A DNA stretch of 64,000 nucleotides from Crassaminicella profunda (GTDB taxonomy: Bacteria; Bacillota; Clostridia; Peptostreptococcales; Thermotaleaceae): NCBI RefSeq assembly GCF_019884785.1, contig NZ_CP082326.1, positions 1,853,355 through 1,917,354 of the forward strand, in the 5' to 3' direction. Made by a program: the position numbers and the translations under genes. Of this stretch, positions 7,077 through 15,143 are shown piece after piece (position 1 is the stretch's first letter; each line of letters starts with the position of its first letter). Under the pieces are notes generated by a model. The model was not told the origin of the DNA. It searched no databases and saw nothing but the letters and a program-made list of their open reading frames with translations.

Positions 7077-7250
7077 CTACACCTTTTTTATCTGTAATTT
7101 AACATCTTCCCAAAGTCTATATTTGTCTTCTTCATCTATTGATAACTTATTAATATACTCTTTTATCATATTTACATGTTCCTGTGCTATTCTTTCGCTT
7201 AATAGCTTTTGTTTTTCTAGAGTATGTGGAAAATGTAATCTAATTTTCAT
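7077..7250 (-). CDS. 57-aa small protein; candidate directionality factor of skin-2
   Basis: ATG 7250 follows GAGGTGGTCAT. The protein begins MKIRLHFPHTLEKQKLLSER and continues as a charged helical chain to IKKV. It is unrelated in sequence to the 54-residue protein of skin-1 as far as I can see. However, it occupies the same place (minus strand, upstream of and divergent from the recombinase) and shares the GCATAGTACAAAC motif 34 nt upstream. It is therefore the best positional candidate for the accessory factor of this element. Its function is not shown by sequence. Confidence 0.7.
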   Translation of the reverse strand: MKIRLHFPHTLEKQKLLSERIAQEHVNMIKEYINKLSIDEEDKYRLWEDVKLQIKKV

Positions 7251-7283
7251 ATGACCACCTCAAAACATTCTATGAAAACCTTA

Positions 7284-7296
7284 GTTTGTACTATGC
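7284..7296 (-). promoter_or_regulatory. Shared promoter/operator motif (skin-2 copy)
   Basis: GCATAGTACAAAC on the minus strand, identical to 3854-3866. Confidence 0.6.
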
Positions 7297-7382
7297 TATA
7301 GGTTTTATCAGGGAAGAATCTATTGATCTACTTAAAGGAGCTTTTCTTTTTTTATAATATGGGAATTTGTATTATTTTCAGC

Positions 7383-7475
7383 TGTATTTCCTTATATATC
7401 ACTGGATTTTTTAATAATTATGATGATTCTTGCTAATATCTATCATATTTTCACTATTCCCTCGGAAATAATTTA
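7383..7475 (+). promoter_or_regulatory. Conserved upstream region of the skin-2 recombinase gene
   Basis: TGTATTTCCTTATATATC (7383-7400), TGCTAATATCT (7431-7441) and TCACTATTCCCTCGGAAATA (about 7451-7470). Order and approximate spacing match the skin-1 region at 4470-4558, ending about 80-90 nt before each start codon. Confidence 0.6.
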
Positions 7476-7553
7476 ATAGGCTGTGGAAATGATTTATCAC
7501 TTTTTTTATAACCAACAGTAATATGATAATAAATTTTTTAGAAAGGTGATTCT

Positions 7554-9188
7554 ATGCATATAGCTATTTATTCTAGAAAATCAAAATTTACAGGAAAAGG
7601 TGAATCTACGCAAAATCAAATACAGCTTTGTAAGGAATATGCCCTACAGCATTTTAATCCTATTGAAAAATTTATTACCTATGAAGATGAAGGTTTTTCT
7701 GGTGGTAATATAGATAGACCGGAGTATCAAAAAATGATGAAAGACGCTAGTGAGGGTAAATTTCATATTTTGATGTGCTATAGATTAGATAGGATCTCTA
7801 GAAATATTTCTAACTTTTCAGATATTATAGACATGTTAGAAAGGGAAAACATAGGTTTCATCTCTCTTCGTGAACAGTTTGACACTTCTACACCAATGGG
7901 CCGTGCAATGATGTATATCGCTTCTGTTTTTGCACAACTTGAAAGAGAAACGATTGCGCAGCGTATACAAGATAATATGCTACAGCTTGCAAAGACAGGT
8001 AGATGGCTTGGTGGTACAACACCTACAGGCTTTGAATCTAAAGCAGTTAAAATAATTGATGCTAATGGTAAAGAAAAGAAAAATTATAAACTTTCTCCTA
8101 TCCCAGATGAATTAGAAAAGATTAAAATCCTATTCCATAAATTTTTAGAATTACAATCATTAAGTAAGCTTGAAACATATTGTATTCAAAATAATATTAA
8201 AACCCGAAATAATATAGATTTTTCACGCTTCGCTTTGCGTAATATTCTAATGAATCCTGTATACGCAACTGCTGATGAGTTGCTATATAATTACTTATGT
8301 AAAAATAAATTTATCATCTACACAGATAAAAATGATTTTAACGGTGATCATGGAATCATGGCCTATAATAAAACCATACAAAAAAAACACACCTCCAACA
8401 AAATTAGAGACTATCCTGAATGGATTATTTCCATAGGTGCTCATAAGGGAGTCATTCCTAGTAAGAAATGGATCAAAGTTCAAAAAATCTTATTAAAAAA
8501 CAAATCAAAATCTTTTAGAAAAGTTAAAAATACCCAGTCCCTTTTATCCGGATTATTACGTTGTAAAAAATGTGGCAGTTTTATGCGACCTCGTACAGGT
8601 CGAAAAAATAAAGATGGTGTACAGATCTTTTATTACATGTGTGAATACAAAGAAAAAAGTAAGAAAATGAAATGCAACATAAAAAATATAAATGGGAATC
8701 AACTAGATGCACTAGTATTAGAAGAAATAAAAAAACTATCTAAAAATAACACCCTACTATGTGAAAGCATCTCTAAGAATCACTTAAAAATTGAAAAAAT
8801 TGATAAGACTATTTGCTCTGAAAAGATTATGCTATCATCTCATATTAAAAGCAATGAACGTGCTATTCTGAGCTTAATCAATGCTTTATCAAAAGGACAA
8901 AATTCTACTGCTACAAAATATATCATCAAACAAATTGAAGAATTAGATGAAAAAACAAAAGAACTAAAAAATAGGCTTTCTCATTTTAGTAAAAGTAAGA
9001 ATGAGAATCAATCCACAGAAATAGATATAGAAAATATAAAGAATATACTTACAACCTTTCCTAAAATGGTTGATTCTTTAGACGTATATGGTAAACGTAA
9101 TTTGATTAATCATTTAATAGAAAATATAACTTGGGATGGAGAAAATATTGATATCACCATGTTCGGAGTAAACTATGAAAAAAAATAA
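7554..9188 (+). CDS. Large serine recombinase of skin-2 (SpoIVCA-type)
   Basis: 544 residues; ATG 7554 follows AGAAAGGTGATTCT. The resolvase domain starts [18 protein letters not shown] with the nucleophile Ser10. It contains [14 protein letters not shown] and YRLDRISRN near residue 80. The recombinase domain is at about 160-290. The zinc ribbon is intact ([10 protein letters not shown] then YYMCE and KCN near 340-385). A leucine-rich coiled coil occupies about 400-490. The N-terminus resembles, from memory, the skin recombinase of C. difficile. It ends 38 nt from the right core of skin-2, the same layout as in skin-1. Predicted job: site-specific excision of skin-2. Confidence 0.93.
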   Translation: MHIAIYSRKSKFTGKGESTQNQIQLCKEYALQHFNPIEKFITYEDEGFSGGNIDRPEYQKMMKDASEGKFHILMCYRLDRISRNISNFSDIIDMLERENIGFISLREQFDTSTPMGRAMMYIASVFAQLERETIAQRIQDNMLQLAKTGRWLGGTTPTGFESKAVKIIDANGKEKKNYKLSPIPDELEKIKILFHKFLELQSLSKLETYCIQNNIKTRNNIDFSRFALRNILMNPVYATADELLYNYLCKNKFIIYTDKNDFNGDHGIMAYNKTIQKKHTSNKIRDYPEWIISIGAHKGVIPSKKWIKVQKILLKNKSKSFRKVKNTQSLLSGLLRCKKCGSFMRPRTGRKNKDGVQIFYYMCEYKEKSKKMKCNIKNINGNQLDALVLEEIKKLSKNNTLLCESISKNHLKIEKIDKTICSEKIMLSSHIKSNERAILSLINALSKGQNSTATKYIIKQIEELDEKTKELKNRLSHFSKSKNENQSTEIDIENIKNILTTFPKMVDSLDVYGKRNLINHLIENITWDGENIDITMFGVNYEKK

Positions 9189-9230
9189 ACGAAAACATAA
9201 AAATGTTTCCGTTTTGAAAGGATAGCATTT
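9187..9230. repeat. Right attachment half-site of skin-2 with palindrome
   Basis: A 28-nt palindrome (9187-9214) overlaps the recombinase stop: AAACG/CGTTT and AAACAT/ATGTTT around AAAA. The core CATTT follows at 9226-9230. Length and placement copy the palindrome at 6189-6216, though the sequence differs. Confidence 0.7.
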
Positions 9231-9568
9231 TCAATACAACGTGCTGCATAAGTAGCTAACCTTGTGCCTTTGCTTCTATCAAAAGATGTAATAGCTTTTA
9301 TTAATCCAATGGTCCCTATAGAAATTAAATCATCCACATCTCTTCCTGTATTATGATATTTTTTTACAATATGAGCAACTAATCTTAGATTTCTTTCTAC
9401 TAGTATATTTTTGGCATCTTCATCTCCTTGTTCATATAGTGCTAAATAATGGTTTTCTTCTTCAGGTGTTAGTGGTTTAGGGAAAGATGTATTACTAGAA
9501 ATATAAGATACTAACATAAAAATAGGTTTTGCCAAAATAACAGATACGGTTACTACTGTGGTCCACAT
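9226..9568 (-). CDS. sigK: sigK exon 1: pro-sequence and sigma region 2 (N-terminal part)
   Basis: ATG 9568 is chosen: AGGAGGTG ends about 10 nt upstream, whereas a GTG at 9580 would touch the ribosome site. Residues 1-26 ([20 protein letters not shown] and on) form a hydrophobic pro-sequence like that removed from Bacillus pro-sigma-K by the SpoIVFB membrane protease. Region 2 follows: [33 protein letters not shown] and YAARCIEN (residue 114). Without rearrangement the frame reads 17 foreign residues and stops at 9173. After loss of both elements the exons give 114+29+101 = 244 residues. Sigma-K drives late mother-cell genes for coat and spore maturation. Confidence 0.94.
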
Positions 9569-9602
9569 TGAGATGCACACCTCCTAATTATGCGTCATCT
9601 TA

Positions 9603-9630
9603 AATTATATGTATTCATCTAAAGATCTGT
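9603..9630 (-). promoter_or_regulatory. Candidate sigma-E/sigma-K promoter of sigK
   Basis: On the minus strand AC (9630-9629), 17 nt, CATATAATT (9611-9603), 35 nt before the start codon. This fits a mother-cell promoter (CATAnnnT), possibly with autoregulation. Confidence 0.5.
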
Positions 9631-9655
9631 GCATGTCTTGAGAAGAATTTCTTTT

Positions 9656-11335
9656 TTAATTGATTCGTTGTTTAATATTTTTAAAAATTGGTATGGCTGA
9701 TTTTCCTCCTGAAATACCATCTTCAACAACAATCGTTATAACATATTTAGGATCCTTACTAGGAAAAAAACCAGTGAACCATGCATGGACAATATCTTTT
9801 CCTTGTAATTTTGCTTGTGCCGAACCAGTCTTTCCAGATGTTTTACCCAATCCCATATTTCTTGCTGTCCCCATACTTACTACCTTTTCCATCATAGTTT
9901 GAATTCTTTTAGCAGTATGATAGCTTATCACTTTTTGTGGGTTATTTTTATCCTTCTTTTTTATAATTTTTCCATGATCATCAATAATTTCTTTTATTAG
10001 ATATACGCCTTTGTCTACTCCATCATTAGCAATAATTGCTGTAGTCTTTGCGATTTGTAAGGGTGTTACTTCTAATGTGCCCTGTCCTATAGAAATATTT
10101 CCTATTCCTGCTCCTTTCATATATTCTTCAGATGGGAGACTTCCAGATATTTCTTCATACAATCCAATATTTGTTTTTGAACCTAATCCGAATTTTTTTG
10201 CCATAGACAAAATCTTTTCTCCACCTATTTTTTCTCCTAATTGTATGAAAGCAGCATTACAGGATACAGCAAAAGCTTCTTCCAAATTTAATTTTCCATG
10301 CCCTCCCTTGTCAAAACTCCAACATTTAATTCTCGTATCTCCTATCTCTTCATATCCTTTACAAAAGAAATCATCATCATTTATTTTATTTTCAAGAGCT
10401 GCTGCTGTAACAATAATCTTAAAAATAGACCCAGGAGGATAGCCTATTTGAACAGCTCTGTTATAAAGTTCCTTATTATTACTTTTAAGGTATGCTGCCA
10501 CATTATTCTGATCAAAATTAGGTCTGCTCACCATAGCCAATATTTCCCCACTTTGCACATCTAATATCACAACACTTCCATTTTTATGAAGCTTCTCAAA
10601 TTCTTCTTCTGCTATTTTTTGTATATGATAATCTAATGTAGTTACAATATTTTTTCCGTTTTCTCTGAATGATTGATCCTGCTTTTTATAGCCTAAGCCC
10701 GGTATGATTTTCTTTTGCGCATCTACAACAGCTTCTACTTTACAAATTTGATTTTCTTTTAATACTTCATCATACATTTTTTCTATTCCCTTTTCGCCTA
10801 TATTATCGATTTTATTGATATATCCAATCACATGAGCAGCTATCGATTTTTTATTATATCTATCATTATAGTCAACAGGATATACTCCTTTTATAGACAT
10901 AACTTTTTTAATAAGCTCTTCTTTATCATTTTTAATTTCAAGCTTAATTGTTCTACTACTAGTTAATTTACCTTTTTTTAATTTATAAGGAGATATACTT
11001 GTAATATCACTGATCATTTTTATATTTTCGTCTGATTCTATAAAGTATTCAGGGTAAATAACCAAATATCTTTTTTCTTCTTGATTGGTAAGAAGTAACC
11101 TATTTCGATCGTATATCTTTCCTCTTTCTATTCCAACGGGTATCTCTTTAAACCATTGATTTTTTGCACGAGCATAATAATCATTTCCTTTAACAATTTG
11201 TATATAAAAGAGCCTACTCATTAAACCTAAGAGAAATACGGTAAAAATTATGCCTAAGGTATAAATTCTTTTCTGATTGTTTTCGTAGACATTATTTATT
11301 TGTTTTTTTCTTTTTCTATCCACTCTCGATTCCAA
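9656..11335 (-). CDS. Class B penicillin-binding protein (transpeptidase), PbpI/YrrR-like
   Basis: 559 residues from a TTG at 11335, which lies seven nt after AAGGAAGGTG; a longer reading from 11380 has no ribosome site. A short basic N-terminus is followed by one membrane helix (IYTLGIIFTVFLLGLMSRLF), a dimerisation domain, and a transpeptidase domain with all three motifs: PPGSIFK (Ser nucleophile), VSCNA (SxN-type) and GKTGSA. It cross-links peptidoglycan on the outer face of the membrane. In Bacillus a class B PBP sits downstream of udk in the same neighbourhood. A role in sporulation is plausible but not shown. Confidence 0.9.
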   Translation of the reverse strand: MESRVDRKRKKQINNVYENNQKRIYTLGIIFTVFLLGLMSRLFYIQIVKGNDYYARAKNQWFKEIPVGIERGKIYDRNRLLLTNQEEKRYLVIYPEYFIESDENIKMISDITSISPYKLKKGKLTSSRTIKLEIKNDKEELIKKVMSIKGVYPVDYNDRYNKKSIAAHVIGYINKIDNIGEKGIEKMYDEVLKENQICKVEAVVDAQKKIIPGLGYKKQDQSFRENGKNIVTTLDYHIQKIAEEEFEKLHKNGSVVILDVQSGEILAMVSRPNFDQNNVAAYLKSNNKELYNRAVQIGYPPGSIFKIIVTAAALENKINDDDFFCKGYEEIGDTRIKCWSFDKGGHGKLNLEEAFAVSCNAAFIQLGEKIGGEKILSMAKKFGLGSKTNIGLYEEISGSLPSEEYMKGAGIGNISIGQGTLEVTPLQIAKTTAIIANDGVDKGVYLIKEIIDDHGKIIKKKDKNNPQKVISYHTAKRIQTMMEKVVSMGTARNMGLGKTSGKTGSAQAKLQGKDIVHAWFTGFFPSKDPKYVITIVVEDGISGGKSAIPIFKNIKQRIN

Positions 11336-11399
11336 AAAAAACACCTTCCTTAAAAAATTGGCTACGATTAGTATTTCCAATTTTAGGAAGGCGTATACT

Positions 11400-12050
11400 T
11401 TATAATATTTTTAATTCTCTACCATTTTGTTTTTCATAAATAATAGATCTTACTTTTGATACCATAATGTCTATAGCTACTTTATTATACCCACCCTCTG
11501 GAATAATAATATCTGCATATCTTTTACTAGGTTCAATAAACTGAAGGTGAGCTGGTCGAACCGTATTTAAATATTGTTCAATAACTGATTCAAGGGTTCT
11601 TCCTCTTTCATTGATATCTCTTGTAATTCTTCTAATAATTCTTACATCCGCATCTGTATCTACAAATATTTTTATATCCATTAATTCTCTCAAATTTTCA
11701 TCTTCTAAGATCATAATTCCTTCTAATATAATAATATCTTTAGGCTCAACACGAACGGTTTCCTTTCTTCTTGTATGTTTTTCAAAATTATATATAGGCT
11801 TTTCTACAGGTCTATAGTTTAAAAGTTCGTGGAGCTGCTTAAGTAAAAGTTCTGTATCAAAGGCCAATGGATGATCATAATTGGTATGTATTCTTTCTTC
11901 CATTGGCAAATGACTTTGATCTCTATAATAAGAATCCTGTTCTATAATAGCAATATTTTTTTGTGGTAAACTTTCAAAAATAGCTTTTGCAATAGTACTT
12001 TTTCCAGAACCTGTACCCCCAGTAATGCCAATTAAAATTGGTTTACTCAA
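11400..12050 (-). CDS. udk: Uridine kinase
   Basis: 216 residues. The TTG at 12050 gives [19 protein letters not shown] and is preceded by AAAGGATG at a workable distance; an ATG at 12059 abuts its ribosome site. The P-loop GGTGSGKST lies near the N-terminus; [12 protein letters not shown] and [13 protein letters not shown] are typical of the family. It phosphorylates uridine and cytidine in pyrimidine salvage. It overlaps the end of the U32 peptidase gene by a few bases, indicating one operon. Length is normal. Confidence 0.95.
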   Translation of the reverse strand: MSKPILIGITGGTGSGKSTIAKAIFESLPQKNIAIIEQDSYYRDQSHLPMEERIHTNYDHPLAFDTELLLKQLHELLNYRPVEKPIYNFEKHTRRKETVRVEPKDIIILEGIMILEDENLRELMDIKIFVDTDADVRIIRRITRDINERGRTLESVIEQYLNTVRPAHLQFIEPSKRYADIIIPEGGYNKVAIDIMVSKVRSIIYEKQNGRELKIL

Positions 12051-13284
12051 GACAATCATCCTTTCTACATCGTCTTAGAATGTGATATTTTTCTACTGGC
12101 TTTTCCATTTTTATTTTTATCATTTGTTGAGGATGTGGTGCTACATCAAGGGCTTCTCCCTTATCATTCCATAAGTGTTCAATGTTTTGTGTGTAATTTT
12201 TCATACCTGGTCCCATTACTTCAATGGTTTCTCCTTTAAATACTCTATTTCTTTGTTCTACCCTAGCTATGCCCGTTTTTTCATCATAATCTACTACCAA
12301 TCCTACAAAATCATATTCACGTATATACGAACTATTTGCATATAATTGTTCTTCCTCTTTTGGCTTATCTATATAAAATCCAGTTGTAAATTTCCTATGA
12401 CTTGCTTTTTTTATTTCCATCATCCAATTTGGATCATATTTATAAGTTTCTTTATTTTCATAGTATGTATCTATGGCCTTTCTATACACATTAACAATAT
12501 TTGCAACATAGTATGCACTTTTCATTCTTCCTTCTATTTTAAGACTTGAGAGTCCTGATTCGATCAATTCAGGAATATATTCAATCATGCAAAGGTCCTT
12601 TGAATTAAAAAAGTATGTCCCTTTTTCATCTTCAAAAACGGGCATATACTCTCCTGGCCTTTTTTCTTCCATTAAATAATATTGCCATCTACATGGATGG
12701 GCACATGCACCTCTATTGGCATCTCTATTTGCCATATAGTTGCTTAGAAGACATCTTCCTGAATAAGATATACACATAGCTCCATGTACAAATCCTTCTA
12801 ATTCTAAATCATCTGGTATATTTTCTCTTATTTCTTTAATCTCTTTAAAAGACATTTCGCGAGCCAATATCACTCTTTTTATTCCTTGATTGTGCCAAAA
12901 TTTTGCACTCATATAATTCGTATTATTTGCTTGTGTACTTAAATGTACTTCCATATCTGGTGCAAACTCTTTTACATACATAAATGTACCTGGATCTGAT
13001 AAAATAACGGCGTCAATATTTAACTCTTTCAATTCTTTCAAATATCCAGGAAGCTCTTTTAAGTCCTCATTATGCGGAATAATATTTAATGTAACATATA
13101 CTTTTTTTCCTCTTTTGTGGGCAAATTCTATTCCCTTTTTCATATCTTCAAATGAAAAGTTTTTGGCACTGGCCCTTAATCCAAAAACCTGTCCGCCTAT
13201 ATATACAGCATCAGCTCCATATATAATAGCCATTTTTAATTTTTCTAAATCACCAGCAGGTGCTAATAATTCTATTTTTTTCAT
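12043..13284 (-). CDS. U32-family peptidase-like tRNA hydroxylation protein (TrhP/YrrO-like)
   Basis: 413 residues; ATG 13284, the second of two adjacent ATGs, is seven nt after AGGAGG. It starts [20 protein letters not shown] and carries the U32 signature [19 protein letters not shown] with later cysteines in GACAHPCRW. Members of this group, with an iron-sulfur cluster, act in 5-hydroxylation of uridine 34 in tRNA rather than in proteolysis. The next gene upstream is the methyltransferase that acts on that product, so the pair forms one modification pathway. B. subtilis has two such genes in tandem; only one is present here. Confidence 0.88.
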   Translation of the reverse strand: MKKIELLAPAGDLEKLKMAIIYGADAVYIGGQVFGLRASAKNFSFEDMKKGIEFAHKRGKKVYVTLNIIPHNEDLKELPGYLKELKELNIDAVILSDPGTFMYVKEFAPDMEVHLSTQANNTNYMSAKFWHNQGIKRVILAREMSFKEIKEIRENIPDDLELEGFVHGAMCISYSGRCLLSNYMANRDANRGACAHPCRWQYYLMEEKRPGEYMPVFEDEKGTYFFNSKDLCMIEYIPELIESGLSSLKIEGRMKSAYYVANIVNVYRKAIDTYYENKETYKYDPNWMMEIKKASHRKFTTGFYIDKPKEEEQLYANSSYIREYDFVGLVVDYDEKTGIARVEQRNRVFKGETIEVMGPGMKNYTQNIEHLWNDKGEALDVAPHPQQMIKIKMEKPVEKYHILRRCRKDDCLE

Positions 13285-13295
13285 CATTTTTCCTC

Positions 13296-13937
13296 CTAAT
13301 TTTTATAGCTTAAGGCTACACCATCACCAATAGGTAATAAGGATGTTGTAAGTTCTGGATGATCCATAATATAATCTAAGTATTTCCTCATCCTTTTTAC
13401 AATAGTTATTTTTCTACGTACTACATATTCATCAGAAGCAATCATCCCTTTATATAATACATTATCAGAAACAAGTACGCCTCCTTTTTTTAAGAGGTCT
13501 ATACTCGAAGAAAGAAATTTCATATATTGTCCTTTTGCAGCATCTAAAAATATTAAATCAAATTTCCCCTTTAATGTTGGTAATATTTCTTCAGCGCAAC
13601 CTTCTATAACTTCTATTTGACCTTTAAGTCCTGCCATTTCTATATTCTTTCTAGCAATTTCAACCATATCGTTTCGTTTCTCTATACTCGTTAACTTCCC
13701 ATCTTCCATAGCCTTCATAAAAATAATAGCAGAATAGCCAATAGCTGTTCCTACTTCTAAGACAGATTTTGTTTGATTAATTTTTGTAATTACTTCTAAA
13801 AGTTTTGCTACTTCTGGTTGTACAATAGGTACATGATTCTTAAAAGCATACTCCTCCATATCTTTTAATAATCCATCTTTTTGTGGCAAAATATTCCTTA
13901 TATATTCTTCCACTAATTCATTAACGATATTACTCAA
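13296..13937 (-). CDS. trmR: tRNA 5-hydroxyuridine O-methyltransferase (TrmR/YrrM family)
   Basis: 213 residues from the TTG at 13937; an upstream TTG at 13946 touches the AAGGAG site. A class I SAM-dependent fold is seen: VLEVGTAIGYSAIIFM (motif I), the acidic SIEKRNDMVE, FDLIFLDAAKGQY and a GVLVSDNVLYKG loop. It belongs to the family-3 O-methyltransferases; TrmR converts 5-hydroxyuridine at position 34 of tRNA to 5-methoxyuridine. Placement directly before the TrhP-like gene supports TrmR over a catechol methyltransferase. Confidence 0.87.
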   Translation of the reverse strand: MSNIVNELVEEYIRNILPQKDGLLKDMEEYAFKNHVPIVQPEVAKLLEVITKINQTKSVLEVGTAIGYSAIIFMKAMEDGKLTSIEKRNDMVEIARKNIEMAGLKGQIEVIEGCAEEILPTLKGKFDLIFLDAAKGQYMKFLSSSIDLLKKGGVLVSDNVLYKGMIASDEYVVRRKITIVKRMRKYLDYIMDHPELTTSLLPIGDGVALSYKN

Positions 13938-14010
13938 TCTATACAACTCCTTTTATTGATCTTTGGCAAAAAGAAGTACGTGAAATGCTTCACGTATTGG
14001 TTTTCCTCTT

Positions 14011-15024
14011 TTAATAAATACCATTCTTCGCCTTTAAATGTTCTTTATATGTTTTACTAAAATGATGCTCTCCATTTTTACTTACAACAAAATATAAGTA
14101 GTCTGTCTCACTAGGATAAAGTGCTGCCTCAATAGAAGCTTTTCCTGGAGACGCAATAGGCTTAGGGGGTAATCCATTATGCTTATACGTATTATACGGT
14201 GAATCAATTTCTGTATCCTTTGTACTTAACCTTGCTTTTCTCTTACCTAACACATATTGAACAGTAGCACAAGATTGCAGTGGCATTTTTATATTCATCC
14301 TATTATAGAAAACACTAGCTACAATAGGTCTCTCTTTATCTACCTTTGCTTCCCTTTCTATAATAGATGCCAGGGTTACAATATCATTTACAGTCATATT
14401 CAATTCTTCTGCTCTTTTACAATAATTATCTACAAAAATATCATCAAAGCGATTTAACATCTTTTTAATGATTTCTTTCTCTGTAGCATTTTTAGAAATC
14501 TCATAGGTATCAGGAAATAAAAAACCTTCAAGCCTATTTTTCTCTTTTGGAATGTGTTTTAAAAATTTATAATCAAAATCTTCACTTTCTGCTATTTCTA
14601 TAAACCTAATCTTATTCACTAATCCTTCATCTTCTAGTCTTTTTGCAATTTGTTTTAATTCAAAGCCTTCAGGAATGGTGACCTTCACAGTATCCTTCAC
14701 AGTATCTCCATTTACGAGGATCTTTATAATTTCATCTGCTGCCATACTCTTTTCAAAGTTATAATTACCTGCTTTCATTTTACCATCAGCTTTTGACAAT
14801 TTGCTTAAAATACGAAAAGTTAAATCACTGTTGATAATATTATTTGTATCTAATATCTTTGCAATTTGTTTTGTAGAAGCCCCTGTTGGAATTTGTACCA
14901 TAATCAAGTCAGTACTATCCACATTTACAGGCCCAATTGAGTTGTTAAAATACATTTTCCCGCCACCCAAAATAAGCATCATAATCAATAAAAATATAAT
15001 TCCCTTAAATTTATGTAATTTCAT
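14011..15024 (-). CDS. mltG: Endolytic murein transglycosylase MltG
   Basis: 337 residues from ATG 15024, six nt after GGAGGG. One N-terminal membrane anchor (GIIFLLIMMLILGGGKMYF), a LysM-like region (about 35-110), then the YceG/MltG catalytic domain. The active glutamate is in LASIIEREAKVDKERP, followed by ASVFYNRMNIKMPLQS, the signature of the family. It cleaves nascent glycan strands at the membrane and so terminates peptidoglycan chain growth. Its place before trmR-U32-udk is the usual Firmicutes arrangement (yrrL-yrrM). Confidence 0.93.
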   Translation of the reverse strand: MKLHKFKGIIFLLIMMLILGGGKMYFNNSIGPVNVDSTDLIMVQIPTGASTKQIAKILDTNNIINSDLTFRILSKLSKADGKMKAGNYNFEKSMAADEIIKILVNGDTVKDTVKVTIPEGFELKQIAKRLEDEGLVNKIRFIEIAESEDFDYKFLKHIPKEKNRLEGFLFPDTYEISKNATEKEIIKKMLNRFDDIFVDNYCKRAEELNMTVNDIVTLASIIEREAKVDKERPIVASVFYNRMNIKMPLQSCATVQYVLGKRKARLSTKDTEIDSPYNTYKHNGLPPKPIASPGKASIEAALYPSETDYLYFVVSKNGEHHFSKTYKEHLKAKNGIY

Positions 15025-15111
15025 CAAATTCCCTCCAACTATAATATTTCCATTATATAATTATACAATCCTCAACAAATATTTACAACATCTTCTCAAA
15101 GGGAATACAAA

Positions 15112-15143
15112 AATAAAATATGCTGCATACGCAGCATATTTTA
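15112..15143 (-). terminator. Terminator after rnj
   Basis: AAAATATGCTGC, loop GTAT, GCAGCATATTTT and then a T-rich tail on the minus strand, directly after the RNase J stop. Confidence 0.8.

Larger units (their letters stand above)
6309..9230. mobile_element. skin-2: proximal sigK intervening element (about 2.92 kb)
   Basis: The element lies between the N-terminal and middle sigK exons. The shared core is AAATG on the minus strand (6309-6313 and 9226-9230). Excision restores the codons ATT GAA AAT GAA ATA. It carries its own serine recombinase (7554-9188), an 86-residue protein gene at the left edge and two small convergent genes. The insertion point between IEN and EIL is, to my recollection, the site used by the skin elements of Bacillus subtilis and C. 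difficile. Confidence 0.9.

Noticed and set aside
1949-9580. sigK as a pseudogene destroyed by two insertions
   Set aside because: All three parts keep the reading frame, the junctions restore conserved residues exactly, and both recombinase genes are intact.
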